Origin: Bacillota bacterium
GTDB lineage: Bacteria; Bacillota; Clostridia; DSM-8532
Direction of reading: 5' to 3'
DNA length: 5,493 nucleotides
Assembly (NCBI GenBank): GCA_023446675.1
Contig: JAEXPO010000518.1
Span: forward strand, 1-5,493
The translations under genes and the position numbers were made by a program. Below, piece by piece: positions 1 through 5,475 of this stretch (its first letter is position 1; the number at the start of each line of letters is the position of its first letter). The notes beneath the pieces were generated by a model. That model saw only the letters and a list, made by a program, of their open reading frames with translations. It was not told the DNA's origin and made no database searches.

Positions 1-1
1 G

Positions 2-526
2 GGTACGGTGGACGTTCTGGTGAACAACGCCGGAGTTGCACCCAAGGTAAGAGCCGATATTCTGGAGCTGGACGAAGAGGGCTACGACTACGTTATGAAT
101 ATTAATTTAAAGTCCTCCTTCTTCATGACCCAGGCAGTGGCCAAAAACATGTTGGAAAACAAAACCGAGGGCATTATTGTAAACGTTTCTTCGGTGAGTG
201 CTTACACCTCTTCGGTAAACCGGGCCCAGTACTGCCTGTCCAAGGCGGGCATCAGCATGTCCACCCTCCTTTACGCGGACAGGCTTGCCGAATACGGCAT
301 CCGTGTTTATGAGGTAAGGCCCGGCATTATCCGCACGGATATGACCAGCACCGTTACCGAAAAATACAACAAGCTCATTTTTGAGGACGGCATTACCCCC
401 ATACGCCGCTGGGGTGAGCCGGAGGATGTGGCCAAGGCCGTATCGGTTCTGGCCGGAAAAGCCTTGCCTTTCTCCACAGGAGAGGTTATTAATGTGGACG
501 GCGGGTTCCATATCCGCAGGCTTTAA
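2..526 (+). CDS. SDR-family NAD(P)-dependent oxidoreductase, 5'-truncated by the window edge
   Basis: This is the C-terminal two thirds of a classical short-chain dehydrogenase/reductase, a soluble NAD(P)H-dependent enzyme that interconverts alcohols and ketones. The frame is open to base 2, so the gene begins outside the window. Compared with FabG-like proteins of about 250 residues, roughly 80 N-terminal residues with the TGxxxGxG cofactor motif are missing. Counting the GTG at 8 as residue 1, the visible hallmarks are NNAG (6-9), the structural Asn in NINL (N33), catalytic Ser (S62), the YxxxK pair (Y75, K79), PGIIRTDM (105-112) and the C-terminal VDGGF (163-167). The GTG at 8 sits inside the conserved strand before NNAG and is not a start. 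The FAD oxidoreductase follows 53 bases downstream on the same strand, so co-transcription is likely. The fold and active site are clear. The substrate cannot be read from sequence; automatic pipelines would probably call it 3-oxoacyl-ACP reductase, but fatty-acid synthesis is not supported by the neighbours. Confidence 0.93.
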   Translation, partial: GTVDVLVNNAGVAPKVRADILELDEEGYDYVMNINLKSSFFMTQAVAKNMLENKTEGIIVNVSSVSAYTSSVNRAQYCLSKAGISMSTLLYADRLAEYGIRVYEVRPGIIRTDMTSTVTEKYNKLIFEDGITPIRRWGEPEDVAKAVSVLAGKALPFSTGEVINVDGGFHIRRL

Positions 527-579
527 GCGTGTTAAAGCCCTGAATTTAACCTTATCCTACCCAGAAAGGATGAAAAGTA

Positions 580-2082
580 ATGGAACATGAAGTTGTCCAA
601 TTAGGCGGGATATCGGTTTTAGTGGTATCCGTGAATACCTTGATAGTGGGAAGCGGAGCGGCAGGCTTCAACGCTGCCGACAGGCTTTATGACTTCGGCC
701 GAACCGACATTGCCCTCGTTACCGAGGGGCTGAACATGGGAACCAGCCGGAACACGGGTTCCGACAAGCAGACCTATTACAAGCTGACCTTGGCGGGGGA
801 GGGCTCCGACAGTGTGATGGATATGGCCAAAACCCTGTTTGATGGAGGGGCCATGGACGGGGATTTGGCTCTTTGCGAGGCTGCTTCCTCCATCCGGTCC
901 TTCTACCGGCTTGCGGAAATCGGCGTGCCCTTTCCCCATAATGGCTTCGGGGAATACGTGGGCTACAAAACCGATCATGATCCAAGGCAGCGGGCTACCT
1001 CGGCAGGGCCTCTTACCTCCAAGTTCATGACGGAGCGGCTTCAGGCCCAGATAGAAAAAAAGGCCATACCCATCTTCGATGGCTACCGGGTTATTCGTGT
1101 GCTTACCCATGAGGGGGAATGCAGGGGGGTATTGTGCCTTAACACCAACGGCCTTGCGGAAAAGGATACCCGGTATGTTCTTTTTAATACAACCAATGTG
1201 GTGTATGCCACCGGAGGCCCGGCGGGGCTTTATTCCCGCTCTGTCTATCCCGAAAGCCAGAGCGGAGCCACCGGCCTTGCTTTGGAAGCGGGAGCAGAGG
1301 CCAAAAACCTGACGGAATGGCAATATGGCATTGCCTCCGTAAAGTTCAGGTGGAATTTATCGGGAACCTATCAGCAGGTGCTGCCCCGGTACATTTCAAC
1401 CGACTTGAACGGGGGAGACGAGCGGGAGTTTTTAGACCCCTACTTTACCGACAGCGGCAAAATGCTGGATGCCATTTTCCTTAAGGGCTACCAGTGGCCC
1501 TTTGATCCCAGAAAGCTTTTAAATTGGGGATCTTCCCTCATTGATGTTTTTGTCTATAACGAAACCCAGATTAAGGGACGCCGGGTTTTTATGGATTTTA
1601 CCCGCAATCCCTCCCGGCTTAAGACGGACTTCTCCAATCTGGGCTCCGAGAGCTATTCCTATCTGGAGAAATCCGGAGCCCTCTTCGGTACGCCCATTGA
1701 GCGTCTGGCCCATATGAACGGCCCGGCCATTAAGCTGTATAAATCCCATGGCATCGATTTAACCTCCAAGCCTCTGGAAATTGCCGTCTGTGCCCAGCAC
1801 AACAACGGGGGCCTGTCCGGCAACCACTGGTGGGAAAGCAATATCCGGGGCTTTTTCCCCGTAGGGGAGGTCAACGGCTCCCACGGCGTCTACAGGCCCG
1901 GCGGCAGCGCCTTAAATGCAGGCCAGTGCGGCAGCCTGAGGGCTGCCCAGTACATTGCCGCCCAAAGAGGAGAAGCGCCCCTGAGCGTGGAGGCCTTTAT
2001 CCTTGAGGTAGGAGAGCTTGCATCAAAGCGCATTGAGGAAGGGGAAGGCCTTTTGAAAGGTCTTGAAGGCGCAGTTGGTTAA
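580..2082 (+). CDS. FAD-dependent oxidoreductase, fumarate reductase/APS reductase flavoprotein type, ended early by an in-frame stop
   Basis: This 500-residue flavoprotein has the FAD-binding and capping domains of the SdhA/FrdA/AprA superfamily, whose members move hydride or electrons between FAD and a small substrate. The Rossmann motif GSGAAG is at residues 24-29, a second FAD-contact motif ATGG at 210-213, QHNNGG at 406-411 (the position of the conserved His-x-x-Gly-Gly of the family), and the FAD-closing segment at 429-448 with GEVNGSHG and YRPGGSALNAG. No heme, Fe-S or membrane motif and no signal peptide is visible, so it is probably cytoplasmic. The ATG at 580 has AGAAAGGA at 563-570, nine bases upstream, and leaves a short leader before the first beta strand, as is usual for the family. 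It lies 53 bases after the SDR gene. The protein stops at TAA 2080-2082, before the helical C-terminal domain that full-length relatives carry. That domain is encoded in the same frame downstream (2152-2616). Full length would be about 677 residues. The gene may therefore be a pseudogene, a truly split gene, or one read through. Substrate unknown. Confidence 0.9.
   Translation: MEHEVVQLGGISVLVVSVNTLIVGSGAAGFNAADRLYDFGRTDIALVTEGLNMGTSRNTGSDKQTYYKLTLAGEGSDSVMDMAKTLFDGGAMDGDLALCEAASSIRSFYRLAEIGVPFPHNGFGEYVGYKTDHDPRQRATSAGPLTSKFMTERLQAQIEKKAIPIFDGYRVIRVLTHEGECRGVLCLNTNGLAEKDTRYVLFNTTNVVYATGGPAGLYSRSVYPESQSGATGLALEAGAEAKNLTEWQYGIASVKFRWNLSGTYQQVLPRYISTDLNGGDEREFLDPYFTDSGKMLDAIFLKGYQWPFDPRKLLNWGSSLIDVFVYNETQIKGRRVFMDFTRNPSRLKTDFSNLGSESYSYLEKSGALFGTPIERLAHMNGPAIKLYKSHGIDLTSKPLEIAVCAQHNNGGLSGNHWWESNIRGFFPVGEVNGSHGVYRPGGSALNAGQCGSLRAAQYIAAQRGEAPLSVEAFILEVGELASKRIEEGEGLLKGLEGAVG
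2080..2082 (+). other. In-frame TAA interrupting the flavoprotein reading frame
   Basis: The codons GGT TAA GGA end the 580 frame. Beyond the TAA the same frame has no other stop for 177 codons and runs through a Lys/Glu/Gly-rich stretch of 23 codons into the C-terminal domain ORF at 2152. The frame is preserved on both sides, so a single base change to a sense codon would restore one long ORF. A single insertion or deletion would not explain the arrangement. No stem-loop or CA-rich readthrough context of the known kind was recognised immediately after the stop. An A7 run at 2092-2098 lies just downstream. Whether the stop is a mutation, a sequencing or assembly error, or a real gene boundary cannot be decided here. 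Confidence 0.85.
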
Positions 2083-2151
2083 GGAGATGCCAAAAAAAGA
2101 AATTCCGGAAATGAAGAGGGTCGAAAAGAGGAGGGCGAGGATGTCCTTTCC

Positions 2152-2616
2152 ATGCGCAAAAAGCTCTCTGAGCGTATGAGCGCCTACGGTGCCCATATTC
2201 GTACCCGAAGCGATCTGGAAAGCCTCTACGGGGAAGCTTTGGCTGATTGGAAGAGCTATTTTGTAAAAACAAGGCTGACCCATATCCGGGATTTGCCCAT
2301 TGCCTTTTCCAATTACGATTTATTGGTGGCCCAGTGCGCATACGCCTTTGCCATGCTGGATTATATCGACCAGGGAGGCCGCAGCCGGGGCTCCTACCTC
2401 ATTTCCGATCCCGAGGGGGAGCTTCCCCATGAAAAGCTTTCCGAGGCCTTCCGCTTCTCTCTGGAGGGGCAGGAAAGAGGCGGCTTTATTCAGGAAACCC
2501 TGCTCTATGAGGGCCTTCCCATTTGCCGCTGGCGCAAGGTCAGGGATATTCCTCAGCCGGACAATTGGTTTGAAAACGTCTGGAATGCCTATCAAAACGG
2601 AGCTATTTACAAATAA
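2152..2616 (+). CDS. C-terminal helical domain of the flavoprotein, separated by the stop at 2080-2082
   Basis: This 154-codon ORF resembles the C-terminal helical domain found at the end of fumarate reductase/succinate dehydrogenase-type flavoproteins. It opens with the RKKLSERMSAYGAHIR segment (2-17) that normally follows the FAD domain, then has the long helical pair ending in RSRGSY (77-82), which matches the family's SRGAH region, and closes with an Asp-Asn-Trp-Phe-containing tail (137-140). It has no FAD-binding motif of its own. Its frame equals that of the 580 gene, and the frame is open back to the TAA at 2080-2082. ATG 2152 is the only usual start codon in that open stretch. The AGGAGG at 2129-2134 lies 17 bases before it, farther than the usual 5-10, so independent initiation looks poor. 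It is most simply the detached tail of the upstream gene. If made, it might associate with the 500-residue part as a second chain. Origin as the same ancestral gene is well supported; expression is unknown. Confidence 0.75.
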   Translation: MRKKLSERMSAYGAHIRTRSDLESLYGEALADWKSYFVKTRLTHIRDLPIAFSNYDLLVAQCAYAFAMLDYIDQGGRSRGSYLISDPEGELPHEKLSEAFRFSLEGQERGGFIQETLLYEGLPICRWRKVRDIPQPDNWFENVWNAYQNGAIYK

Positions 2617-2694
2617 CAGGGTCTTAGAGGCGGGGAGGGCCGTATTCGGTGGTTGCCTTACGGCAGAGTGTTAAGATAACATAAAAATGATTTC

Positions 2695-2713
2695 GCCCTT
2701 TTTGAGGGCCTTT
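2695..2713 (+). terminator. Weak terminator-like hairpin after the flavoprotein operon
   Basis: GCCCT at 2695-2699 pairs with AGGGC at 2705-2709 around a TTTTG loop, followed by CTTTC. The stem has only five pairs and the T tract is short, so on its own it is a weak intrinsic terminator. It lies about 80 bases after the stop at 2616 and just before a stronger candidate. Confidence 0.35.
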
Positions 2714-2741
2714 CAATGTTGTCGCGTAAAATCAAAAGCTC

Positions 2742-2766
2742 GGGGGTATAAAACCCCCTCCCTTTT
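2742..2766 (+). terminator. Probable Rho-independent terminator of the SDR-flavoprotein operon
   Basis: GGGGGT (2742-2747) and ACCCCC (2753-2758) form a perfect six-pair GC-rich stem with an ATAAA loop, followed by TCCCTTTT. It is placed between the + strand operon ending at 2616 and the MATE gene starting near 2858, as a transcript end would be. The T run begins four bases after the stem, so it is not ideal. Confidence 0.5.
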
Positions 2767-2793
2767 AGCCGGATTTGCTTTAAGCAAATGGCT
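2767..2793. repeat. Palindrome ATTTGCTT-t-AAGCAAAT with flanking AGCC/GGCT arms
   Basis: Bases 2773-2789 form a perfect palindrome of eight pairs around one central T. The outer arms AGCC (2767-2770) and GGCT (2790-2793) also pair, leaving GG 2771-2772 as a bulge. At the DNA level it has the size and symmetry of an operator for a dimeric regulator such as a MarR or TetR protein, families that often control efflux pumps. As RNA it would be a 12-pair hairpin. It lies 64 bases upstream of the MATE start. The symmetry is seen directly; any binding protein is inferred and no regulator gene is in the window. Confidence 0.45.
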
Positions 2794-2804
2794 ACCAAAG
2801 AGAC

Positions 2805-2835
2805 GAATTGCCGGAATTAAGCCTTCCGGCAATTC
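2805..2835. promoter_or_regulatory. Perfect 12-bp inverted repeat just upstream of the MATE gene
   Basis: GAATTGCCGGAA (2805-2816) and TTCCGGCAATTC (2824-2835) are exact reverse complements around a seven-base loop. Only TT then AGCC follows on the + strand, so it is not a standard intrinsic terminator in that direction. On the - strand the stem is followed by GTCTCTTT, also weak. It ends 22 bases before the GTG at 2858, so it would lie in the 5' leader of the transporter mRNA, or in its promoter, and could act in attenuation, mRNA stability or protein binding. No known riboswitch class was recognised around it. Confidence 0.5.
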
Positions 2836-2857
2836 TTAGCCTCAAGCAGGCCAGGGA

Positions 2858-4267
2858 GTGCTATGCGCTTCCAAAAAACATGGAAAGAATGTGAAGGCCA
2901 TAAAGGTTTTGCAACGGTTACATTGGCGAGCGAAGCTCAAGCCCGGCGAAAAGCGAATTTTAAACATAGCCCTGCCGGCGGTTTTTGAACAATTGCTGCT
3001 TCTGATGATAGGGGTGTACACCACCTTTTTTGTAGGCAAACTGGGCAACGAATACATAGGCGCCGTAGGCTTCATTAACACCCTCCTGATGTTTTTCCAG
3101 ACCATTTTCAATGCTCTGGCCATGGGTGCTACCGTGGTTGCCTCCCATATGAAGGGGGAGGGGGAAGAAAAGCATGTGGGCAAAATGCTCAACCAGTCCC
3201 TGCTTTTTTCCGTAGGCCTTTCTATAGCGGTTATCGCCATTGGCTATTCTTTGGATGAGACCCTTATAGGATTTTTGGTTAACAGTCCGGATCCACTGGT
3301 TCCCAAATATGCTTTGGAGTATTTTGACGCAACCTTTTTTTCCTTGATTTTCATTGTTATTGATATTACGGTGACGGCGGCTTTAAGAGGTGTGGGCAAT
3401 ACACGGCCTACGCTTTATGTTTCCATGGTTATGAATGTCCTTCAAATTCTCTTGTGCTCCACCCTCATTAACGGCGTGGGAGGCTTTATCCCCGCTTTCG
3501 GCCTTAAGGGTGCCGCCATAAGCATTGTGGTTGTAAGGGCCGCCGGTGCGCTTATAAAGCTTGCCTTTGTGCTGACGGGACGGTTTGGCCTTAAGCTTAC
3601 CCTGGGCTTCCGTTTTGATTTGAAGATGATGCGAAGGGTTATTGTTATAGGCCTTCCCGCTCTTGTGGAGCAGTTTTTTTTCCAGGGAGGCTTTCTCTTA
3701 ATCAGCTCCATTGTGTCGTCCCTGGATTCCGCAGCCTTTGCAGGCTATCAGATCGGCGGGAACATCAACGGCATTCTTCAGGTTTTTGTGCTTGGCTTCC
3801 AGATTGCGGTGGTTGCCCTTATCGGGGAAAGCCTGGGACGCAAAAAACGCCAGCTTGCCCGCTATTACTTAAGCCGGGTAACCAAAATAAGCCTTATAGC
3901 CATGAGCGTGCTCTCGATTATTCTCATAGCCCTTTCAAGGCCTGTGGTGGGGCTCTTTTCCTCTGAGGCCGATGTTATTGGCTACGGCCTTTTTTATGTC
4001 ATCCTGTTTGCCGTTACATCACCCCTGGCGGTGCTTATTATCCTGTATTCCGGCGCCCTCCGTGCGGCAGGGGATGTCCTCTACGCCATGGTAACCACCC
4101 TTGTGGGCATCTGGCTTTTCCGCATTGCATTAACCTATGTGGGCCAAAGCTATCTGGGCTGGGGCGTTTATGCCGTGGGTATCGGCATTTCGGTGGATTT
4201 TACGGTTAGAAGCTTTTTATACCACCGCCGTATTAAGAAGGGAGACTGGCTCTATCTTAACCTTTGA
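2858..4267 (+). CDS. MATE-family multidrug/toxin efflux transporter
   Basis: This is a 469-residue integral membrane protein of the MATE superfamily, exporters that use a Na+ or H+ gradient to expel cationic drugs and metabolites. About twelve hydrophobic segments are visible, roughly at 36-58, 66-92, 112-130, 157-176, 184-206, 210-238, 260-286, 294-322, 342-361, 371-399, 409-428 and 431-453. The two-fold repeat of the family can be read directly: LPAVFEQLLL (39-48) mirrors LPALVEQFFF (266-275), and ALRGVGNTRPT (175-185) mirrors ALRAAGDVLYAM (400-411). SLGRKKRQLA (325-334) is the usual basic loop after segment 8. Length is normal (about 450-460), with a basic cytoplasmic N-terminus. The start is uncertain: GTG 2858 has AGGGA directly abutting it, while GTG 2891 (458 residues) has GGAAAG three bases upstream. 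Both keep all membrane segments. The gene is preceded by two inverted repeats and converges on the acetyltransferase genes. The substrate cannot be predicted. Confidence 0.93.
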   Translation: MLCASKKHGKNVKAIKVLQRLHWRAKLKPGEKRILNIALPAVFEQLLLLMIGVYTTFFVGKLGNEYIGAVGFINTLLMFFQTIFNALAMGATVVASHMKGEGEEKHVGKMLNQSLLFSVGLSIAVIAIGYSLDETLIGFLVNSPDPLVPKYALEYFDATFFSLIFIVIDITVTAALRGVGNTRPTLYVSMVMNVLQILLCSTLINGVGGFIPAFGLKGAAISIVVVRAAGALIKLAFVLTGRFGLKLTLGFRFDLKMMRRVIVIGLPALVEQFFFQGGFLLISSIVSSLDSAAFAGYQIGGNINGILQVFVLGFQIAVVALIGESLGRKKRQLARYYLSRVTKISLIAMSVLSIILIALSRPVVGLFSSEADVIGYGLFYVILFAVTSPLAVLIILYSGALRAAGDVLYAMVTTLVGIWLFRIALTYVGQSYLGWGVYAVGIGISVDFTVRSFLYHRRIKKGDWLYLNL

Positions 4268-4298
4268 GGGGTGTTTGGGGCTAGGATTATTTGGCTGG

Positions 4299-4335
4299 GC
4301 TTATTCGGCGGGCTTGAATAGGCTGAGGGCTTTTT
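4299..4335 (+). terminator. Possible weak terminator of the MATE gene
   Basis: GCTTATTC (4299-4306) can pair with GAATAGGC (4316-4323), eight pairs including one G-T wobble, around a nine-base loop. TTTTT follows at 4331-4335 after a seven-base gap. The gap and the AT-rich stem make this weak. It overlaps the 3' end of the opposite-strand acetyltransferase gene. No better terminator was seen between the two converging genes. Confidence 0.2.
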
Positions 4336-4867
4336 CAACCTTAACCCGCCAAACCATATGAGAGGAGCCTTCTCCCCAAAAATCCTTCAGGAAGTATTCC
4401 GGCGGACCATATTTTTTGCACCATATTTTCTGAGCTTCCTTAAACCCGCTGTCAAAGCAAAATTCCTCTATCCCCTTTGCCTCCAGCTCCCTGAAAAGAC
4501 TGTAAAGAAGCTGGGAAGCCACGCCGTGACGGTGATAGCCGGGATGGGTATAAACCGTGCCTATTTCAGGCAGGTCTTCAAATGCATAGTTGGTGCAGCG
4601 CTTCATTAGATCATTGGCGATTCCGGATTCAACGCATCCGATGATCCGGTCCTCGTATTCGGCGAAAAGAAAGAACCTGTCCCTTCCGGCCGTGTCAAAA
4701 TCTTGTTTCAGAATGCGCTTTTTGTCCTCCCATTCCTCAAGCATTCCCTGTGCGTCGTCTATACCGTTAATATCATACGCATAGCTTAAAACCGTTTTAA
4801 AAAACTCATAAATCGTTTCCGTTTCTTCTCTTTTGGGTCTTCTTATTATGATTGCGTTTTTTTCCAT
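4301..4867 (-). CDS. GNAT-family N-acetyltransferase
   Basis: This 188-residue protein has the GNAT fold, which transfers an acyl group from acetyl-CoA to an amine. The N-terminal strand and helix (IIIRRPKREETETIYEF, 6-22) start the domain. FFLFAEYEDRIIGCVES (65-81) gives strands 2-3. Motif A is IGTVYTHPGYHRHGVASQLL (102-121), with the CoA pyrophosphate-binding loop HRHGVA at 112-117 in place of Q/RxxGxG/A. FKEAQKIWCKKYG (132-144) is the motif B helix. Acceptor substrate unknown. It sits 18 bases after the stop of the second acetyltransferase gene on the same strand, so the two are probably co-transcribed. AAAGAGGA lies 10 bases before the ATG, a slightly long spacing; a six-pair AT-rich inverted repeat (4870-4887) places AGGA in its loop. 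The proteins are not close copies, so this is not a recent duplication. Its 3' end faces the MATE gene, with 33 bases between stop codons. The family is clear; the role is not. Confidence 0.9.
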   Translation of the reverse strand: MEKNAIIIRRPKREETETIYEFFKTVLSYAYDINGIDDAQGMLEEWEDKKRILKQDFDTAGRDRFFLFAEYEDRIIGCVESGIANDLMKRCTNYAFEDLPEIGTVYTHPGYHRHGVASQLLYSLFRELEAKGIEEFCFDSGFKEAQKIWCKKYGPPEYFLKDFWGEGSSHMVWRVKVEKALSLFKPAE

Positions 4868-4869
4868 TC

Positions 4870-4887
4870 GAAAAGCATCCTCTTTTC
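4870..4887 (-). promoter_or_regulatory. Small inverted repeat with the Shine-Dalgarno sequence in its loop
   Basis: Read on the - strand, GAAAAG, AGGATG, CTTTTC form a perfect six-pair stem with a six-base loop carrying AGGA, the likely ribosome-binding site for the 188-residue acetyltransferase. If folded, the stem removes six bases from the 10-base spacing to the start codon. The stem is AT-rich and may be chance. Confidence 0.25.
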
Positions 4888-5425
4888 AGCCGTTAAGCAA
4901 TAAATTCATTACAATGACGGTATGATCCTTATTACCGTAGGTTCTTCTTACCCGTTCCTCTTCAAAGTATCCCATACGGCTCCAAAATTGAAAACCATTA
5001 GTATTTTCCGCTACAACAGCGATTCTCAGCTTCTGTCCGTTCTTTTCCGAAACCAGGGCCTTTAAAAAATCATGCACTTTGCGCCCCAATCCGTTTTTTC
5101 TCTCGCCAGGGTCAATGAGCATTAAGCCAATTATCCATTCGCCCACATCTTTGTAATCCTTAATTAAGTCAATGACTCCAATTAAAACGGCTTTTTCATT
5201 GTATACTCCAAAAACAAATTTGTCCTCCATGGTCTTTTCCGGCGGCATATCGAAAAGAACGCTGTGCCCGGCATCCTTTTCCGGCGGCCTGCCTTCGACA
5301 AGCTCCGAAAAATCGGAACACCTTTCGCACAGGTCTTGTACCTCGGCTTCATTCGCACCGGACAATAGGCGTATAGTGTAGGGTGATTCGCCCTGTATTT
5401 TGTATTCAGCCAGCATTTTCTTCAT
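4886..5425 (-). CDS. GNAT-family N-acetyltransferase (first gene of the minus-strand pair)
   Basis: This 179-residue GNAT protein uses acetyl-CoA to acylate an unknown amine. FVFGVYNEKAVLIGVIDLI (70-88) gives the central strands. Motif A runs from WIIGLMLIDP (97-106) into the CoA-binding loop ERKNGLGRKV (108-117), where R109-K-N-G-L-G114 fits Q/RxxGxG/A. VVAENTNGFQFWSRMGYFE (137-155) is the motif B region with the Asn and Phe-x-x-x-x-Gly-Phe/Tyr pattern common in GNATs. The protein is soluble, with no signal or membrane segment. The start is open to doubt: the ATG at 5425 has AGCAGG touching it, whereas the ATG three codons later (5416) has AGGA eight bases upstream. The ATG at 5425 overlaps as ATGA the stop of a 17-codon ORF with its own good ribosome-binding site, which suggests translational coupling. 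The 188-residue acetyltransferase gene follows 18 bases downstream. Confidence 0.9.
   Translation of the reverse strand: MKKMLAEYKIQGESPYTIRLLSGANEAEVQDLCERCSDFSELVEGRPPEKDAGHSVLFDMPPEKTMEDKFVFGVYNEKAVLIGVIDLIKDYKDVGEWIIGLMLIDPGERKNGLGRKVHDFLKALVSEKNGQKLRIAVVAENTNGFQFWSRMGYFEEERVRRTYGNKDHTVIVMNLLLNG
5234..5288. repeat. 13-base direct repeat inside the acetyltransferase gene
   Basis: CTTTTCCGGCGGC occurs at 5234-5246 and again at 5276-5288, 42 bases (14 codons) apart and in the same frame. On the coding strand it gives Pro-Pro-Glu-Lys twice (residues 47-50 and 61-64). The segment between lies before the GNAT core, so a small in-frame duplication there would be tolerated. It may also be coincidence of codon choice. 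Confidence 0.5.
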
Positions 5426-5475
5426 CCTGCTTTCTGCATTCCTGCTTTTTTCTCTATTTTACCATACACTGCCAT
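5422..5475 (-). CDS. Possible 17-residue leader peptide coupled to the acetyltransferase
   Basis: On the - strand an ATG at 5475 is preceded by AAAAGGA (5489-5483) with a seven-base spacer, the best-placed ribosome-binding site in the right-hand block. The ORF encodes MAVYGKIEKKAGMQKAG and ends with TGA at 5424-5422, overlapping the ATG of the acetyltransferase as ATGA. A ribosome ending here could restart on the acetyltransferase, whose own upstream signal at 5425 is poor. It has no run of rare or single amino-acid codons of the kind used in classical attenuators, and no erm-like stalling motif that I recognise. Alternatively a frameshift lies near 5425 and these codons belong to the acetyltransferase N-terminus. 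No promoter can be judged, because the window ends 18 bases upstream. Confidence 0.4.
   Translation of the reverse strand: MAVYGKIEKKAGMQKAG

Noticed and set aside
619..1323. 234-codon minus-strand ORF inside the flavoprotein gene
   Set aside because: It is antisense to strongly conserved FAD-domain sequence, has no recognisable motif, and its composition fits a shadow of the coding strand.
2639..2664. Six-base inverted repeat GCCGTA/TACGGC
   Set aside because: The loop is 14 bases and no T tract follows. A match this short is expected by chance.
2719..2752. Possible promoter TTGTCG ... TATAAA ahead of the MATE gene
   Set aside because: The spacer is 22 bases, too long for a housekeeping promoter, and the TATAAA lies in the loop and stem of the terminator-like hairpin.
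2617..2857. Riboswitch for the MATE gene (for example a guanidine class)
   Set aside because: I looked for ACGR-loop hairpins or another known core around the inverted repeats and did not find a convincing one. An Rfam search would be decisive.
2863..2988. 41-codon + strand ORF with ATG at 2863 and AGGGAG four bases upstream, overlapping the MATE start in another frame
   Set aside because: Its translation shows no recognisable fold or motif, and it lies almost wholly in the MATE coding sequence, which is clearly the real frame. Kept only as a note because its ATG is better spaced than the MATE GTG.
4301..5425. The two acetyltransferases as a recent tandem duplication
   Set aside because: They share only the general GNAT pattern. 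Their motif A loops (HRHGVA versus RKNGLG) and flanking regions differ widely.
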